Source: Candidatus Cloacimonas sp. SDB
GTDB lineage: Bacteria > Cloacimonadota > Cloacimonadia > Cloacimonadales > TCS61
Direction of reading: 5' to 3'
DNA length: 7,062 bases
NCBI GenBank assembly: GCA_001412425.1
Contig: LKUH01000077.1
Span: forward strand, 1 to 7,062
Part shown: positions 6,197-7,062 of the stretch, piece by piece
Layout of the letters: each line of letters begins with the position of its first letter
Position numbering within the stretch: the stretch's first letter is position 1
Notes under the pieces: generated by a model
Told to the model about the DNA's origin: nothing
The model's database searches: none
The model's input: only the letters and a program-made list of their open reading frames with translations
Translations under genes and position numbers: made by a program

Positions 6197-6973
6197 TTAT
6201 TGTACGACTACAGAATGTATTTCTTCTGCAATCTCATCAATTGTGTGAACTGCGGTGTTTCGTGCAAGTTTATCGGCAAGTGAAGGACTATAATCAATGA
6301 CTTGCTGTTTAGTAATATTATGCCAAATTGGTAAAATTATTTGTTGTCCTGAAATTGATTTTGTTATGATTCCATCTAATTCATAATTGGTCCAACCTTT
6401 ATTAATAAAAACATTTGAGAGAATAACAATCCCAAAACGGCTTCTAGAAAGGCCTTTGTCTATTTTTCTTCGTAAACTATCACCAATTTTTAGCTCAAAT
6501 TCATCAAACCAAACTTTTAAGCCTAATGAGCGAAGCTTTATGGCTAATGGTCGAACGACATCATCTTTATCTTCAGAAGCGTGAGAAATGAAAACATCAA
6601 ATTCTCGATTATCTTCTTTATCAATAAATCTCCCATCAATGTAATCCTTATCAAGACGCAATGACGGAATTGTAGACAATGGTGCTTGCTTTATATTAGG
6701 TAGTTTACCTGGTAAAACATTAACAGAAGATTTAATTGTTCCAGAATAACCACCCAAATCTATTGTAACAAACCATTGTCCCGATGACGGAACTGGTATC
6801 TTCACAGGTGATTTTTTTGCATAACCACCATAATATGTATGTCTTCTACCATTTTTATAATTGTTAAAGTTAGAGCTGTTCATTAGTTTTACATTCGCAG
6901 CATTTCCGCTTAAAACGACATTAACTATTTCACCACCTTTTAGATTTCCAAGTTTATATACTTGATATTTCAT
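6197..6973 (-). CDS. DUF1883-TIR domain protein, probable NADase defence effector
   Basis: This 258-residue soluble protein has two domains. Residues about 1-88 are a DUF1883 domain: VYKLGNLKGGEIVNVVLSGN, VKLMNSSNFNNYKNG, RRHTYYGGYAKKSPVKIPVP, GQWFVTIDLGGYSGTIKSSV. It is a small, mainly beta domain of unknown function seen fused to TIR domains. After a proline-rich linker (about 88-120) comes a TIR domain (124-256): FDVFISHASEDK (125-136), GLKVWFDEFELKIGDSLRRKID, GIVILSNVFINKGWTNYELDGI. E198 in NYELDG is at the position of the catalytic glutamate of NAD+-cleaving TIRs, so enzyme activity is likely. There is no signal peptide. The start chosen is ATG 6973 because GGAG sits 5 nt before it; the upstream GTG at 6979 overlaps that site. 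It is the first gene of an operon with the type IIG enzyme. A sensor/effector (abortive infection) role is inferred. Confidence 0.88.
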   Translation of the reverse strand: MKYQVYKLGNLKGGEIVNVVLSGNAANVKLMNSSNFNNYKNGRRHTYYGGYAKKSPVKIPVPSSGQWFVTIDLGGYSGTIKSSVNVLPGKLPNIKQAPLSTIPSLRLDKDYIDGRFIDKEDNREFDVFISHASEDKDDVVRPLAIKLRSLGLKVWFDEFELKIGDSLRRKIDKGLSRSRFGIVILSNVFINKGWTNYELDGIITKSISGQQIILPIWHNITKQQVIDYSPSLADKLARNTAVHTIDEIAEEIHSVVVQ

Positions 6974-6977
6974 ATGC

Positions 6978-7053
6978 ACTCCAATATTTCAATTTCACAG
7001 AAAGCCCCTAACACCCACACCCACGCCAATATTGCGTAATAACTCCAATATTT
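6978..7053. repeat. 12-bp direct repeat AAATATTGGAGT upstream of the TIR gene
   Basis: On the - strand, AAATATTGGAGT occurs at 7053-7042 and again at 6989-6978, 64 nt apart and exact; a third partial copy, AATATTGG, is at 7033-7026. The copy nearest the gene contains its Shine-Dalgarno. The distal copy pairs with AATATTG (7028-7034) as a 7-bp hairpin with an 11-nt loop. The copies lie on either side of the putative cassette boundary at 7012. No clear -35/-10 promoter could be picked out between them. Confidence 0.5.
6979..6984 (-). promoter_or_regulatory. Shine-Dalgarno TTGGAG that decides the TIR gene start
   Basis: TTGGAG at 6984-6979 is followed by 5 nt and ATG at 6973. The in-frame GTG at 6979 begins inside this site and cannot use it, so the ATG is preferred; the protein then begins MKYQVYKLGNL, as expected for a DUF1883 N-terminus. 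The site is within one copy of the 12-bp direct repeat described separately. Confidence 0.6.
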
Positions 7054-7062
7054 TTGTTAACC
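7002..7062. other. Right-hand boundary: core box and partial attC-like half-site, cut by window end
   Basis: AAGCCCCTAAC (7002-7012) repeats the left boundary core in inverse orientation. Beyond it lies a GC-rich run with two CACCCA units and CACGCC (7012-7027), then a 7-bp hairpin AATATTG / CAATATT (7028-7052). If this is half of an attC site, the GC-rich run is an L box and the hairpin lies in the variable terminal structure. The matching arm, of the form GGCGTGGGTGTGGGT, should lie beyond 7062. Within the window the partner is absent, so this half is supported only by its core. Confidence 0.35.

Larger units (their letters stand above)
3111..7011 (-). mobile_element. Putative integron-type cassette carrying the TIR and type IIG genes
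   Basis: A perfect 11-bp inverted repeat, GTTAGGGGCTT at 3167-3177 and AAGCCCCTAAC at 7002-7012, brackets exactly two genes with almost no other DNA: 2 nt to the last stop codon and about 30 nt to the first ATG. In a cassette inserted at G^TT, the 5' end (TTAGGGGC) and the outer attC box at the 3' end (GCCCCTAA) must be complementary because they formed one folded site in the circle; here they match perfectly. Read with the genes, the cassette would span about 3111-7011 (3.9 kb), far above the usual 0.5-1.5 kb. The crossover triplet at the far end is then ATT instead of GTT, which is a weakness. No integrase or attI is in view and no target duplication is seen. Alternative: a non-integron element with 11-bp terminal inverted repeats. 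Confidence 0.45.

Noticed and set aside
6387..6584. Open frame of 65 codons on the + strand in the TIR gene
   Set aside because: Antisense to the conserved TIR domain; no independent support.
3167..7012. Insertion sequence with 11-bp terminal inverted repeats
   Set aside because: No transposase is present between the repeats and no flanking target duplication is seen; the attC-like structure at one end explains the repeats better, although a non-autonomous element cannot be fully excluded.
7012..7027. CRISPR-like or microsatellite repeat (CACCCA units)
   Set aside because: Only two units are present; no spacers and no periodic array.
7004..7062. A complete second attC site ending in GTTAACC at 7056-7062
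   Set aside because: The GC-rich arm after the core has no complementary arm before GTTAACC, so the partner must lie outside the window.

Overview
The window looks like chromosomal DNA of an AT-rich, Gram-negative-type bacterium of the FCB group. The best clue is the secreted protein at 1297-2184. Its C-terminus carries the YPNPLNPSTTISF / SGIYFYII / KMIMMK pattern of a type IX secretion (T9SS, Por) sorting domain, in the NPxNPSTTI flavour common in Cloacimonadota, Ignavibacteria, Marinimicrobia and similar lineages. A signal-peptide-bearing outer-membrane barrel protein sits next to it. Cloacimonadota is my best guess, but the phylum cannot be fixed from 7 kb.

Region 1 (1-2562, + strand) is an envelope block. 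It holds a degenerate palindromic repeat (19-71), a porin-like outer-membrane protein (97-1251), a DNRLRE-type secreted protein with a T9SS sorting domain (1297-2184), and a small exported protein (2255-2493) whose start codon is separated from its reading frame by an A8 tract. An intrinsic terminator (2517-2562) closes the block. Region 2 (2575-3074, - strand) is a DtxR/MntR-family metalloregulator. Its own promoter region carries a 16-bp palindrome, which suggests autoregulation.

Region 3 (about 3103-7062) is the accessory part. Two genes on the - strand form a compact operon: a DUF1883-TIR protein (6197-6973), then, after 17 nt, a 999-residue type IIG (Eco57I-like) restriction-methylation protein (3180-6179) with an N-terminal PD-ExK nuclease, an N6-adenine methyltransferase core and a C-terminal specificity region. 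A perfect 11-bp inverted repeat, GTTAGGGGCTT / AAGCCCCTAAC, brackets the pair, lying 2 nt beyond the last stop codon and about 30 nt before the first start codon. The left copy is part of a 73-nt imperfect palindrome with the architecture of an integron attC site: paired R boxes, an unpaired spacer, paired L boxes with one extrahelical base, and a variable loop. The simplest reading is that this TIR plus type IIG pair is an unusually large integron-type gene cassette, about 3.9 kb. No integrase is visible, and the right-hand site is cut by the window end.

How the genes may work together (inference): the type IIG enzyme methylates self DNA and cuts unmodified phage DNA. The TIR protein, probably an NAD+-consuming effector with DUF1883 as a possible sensor, could act as a second, abortive layer if restriction fails or is inhibited. 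The envelope genes and the DtxR gene look like unrelated resident chromosome.
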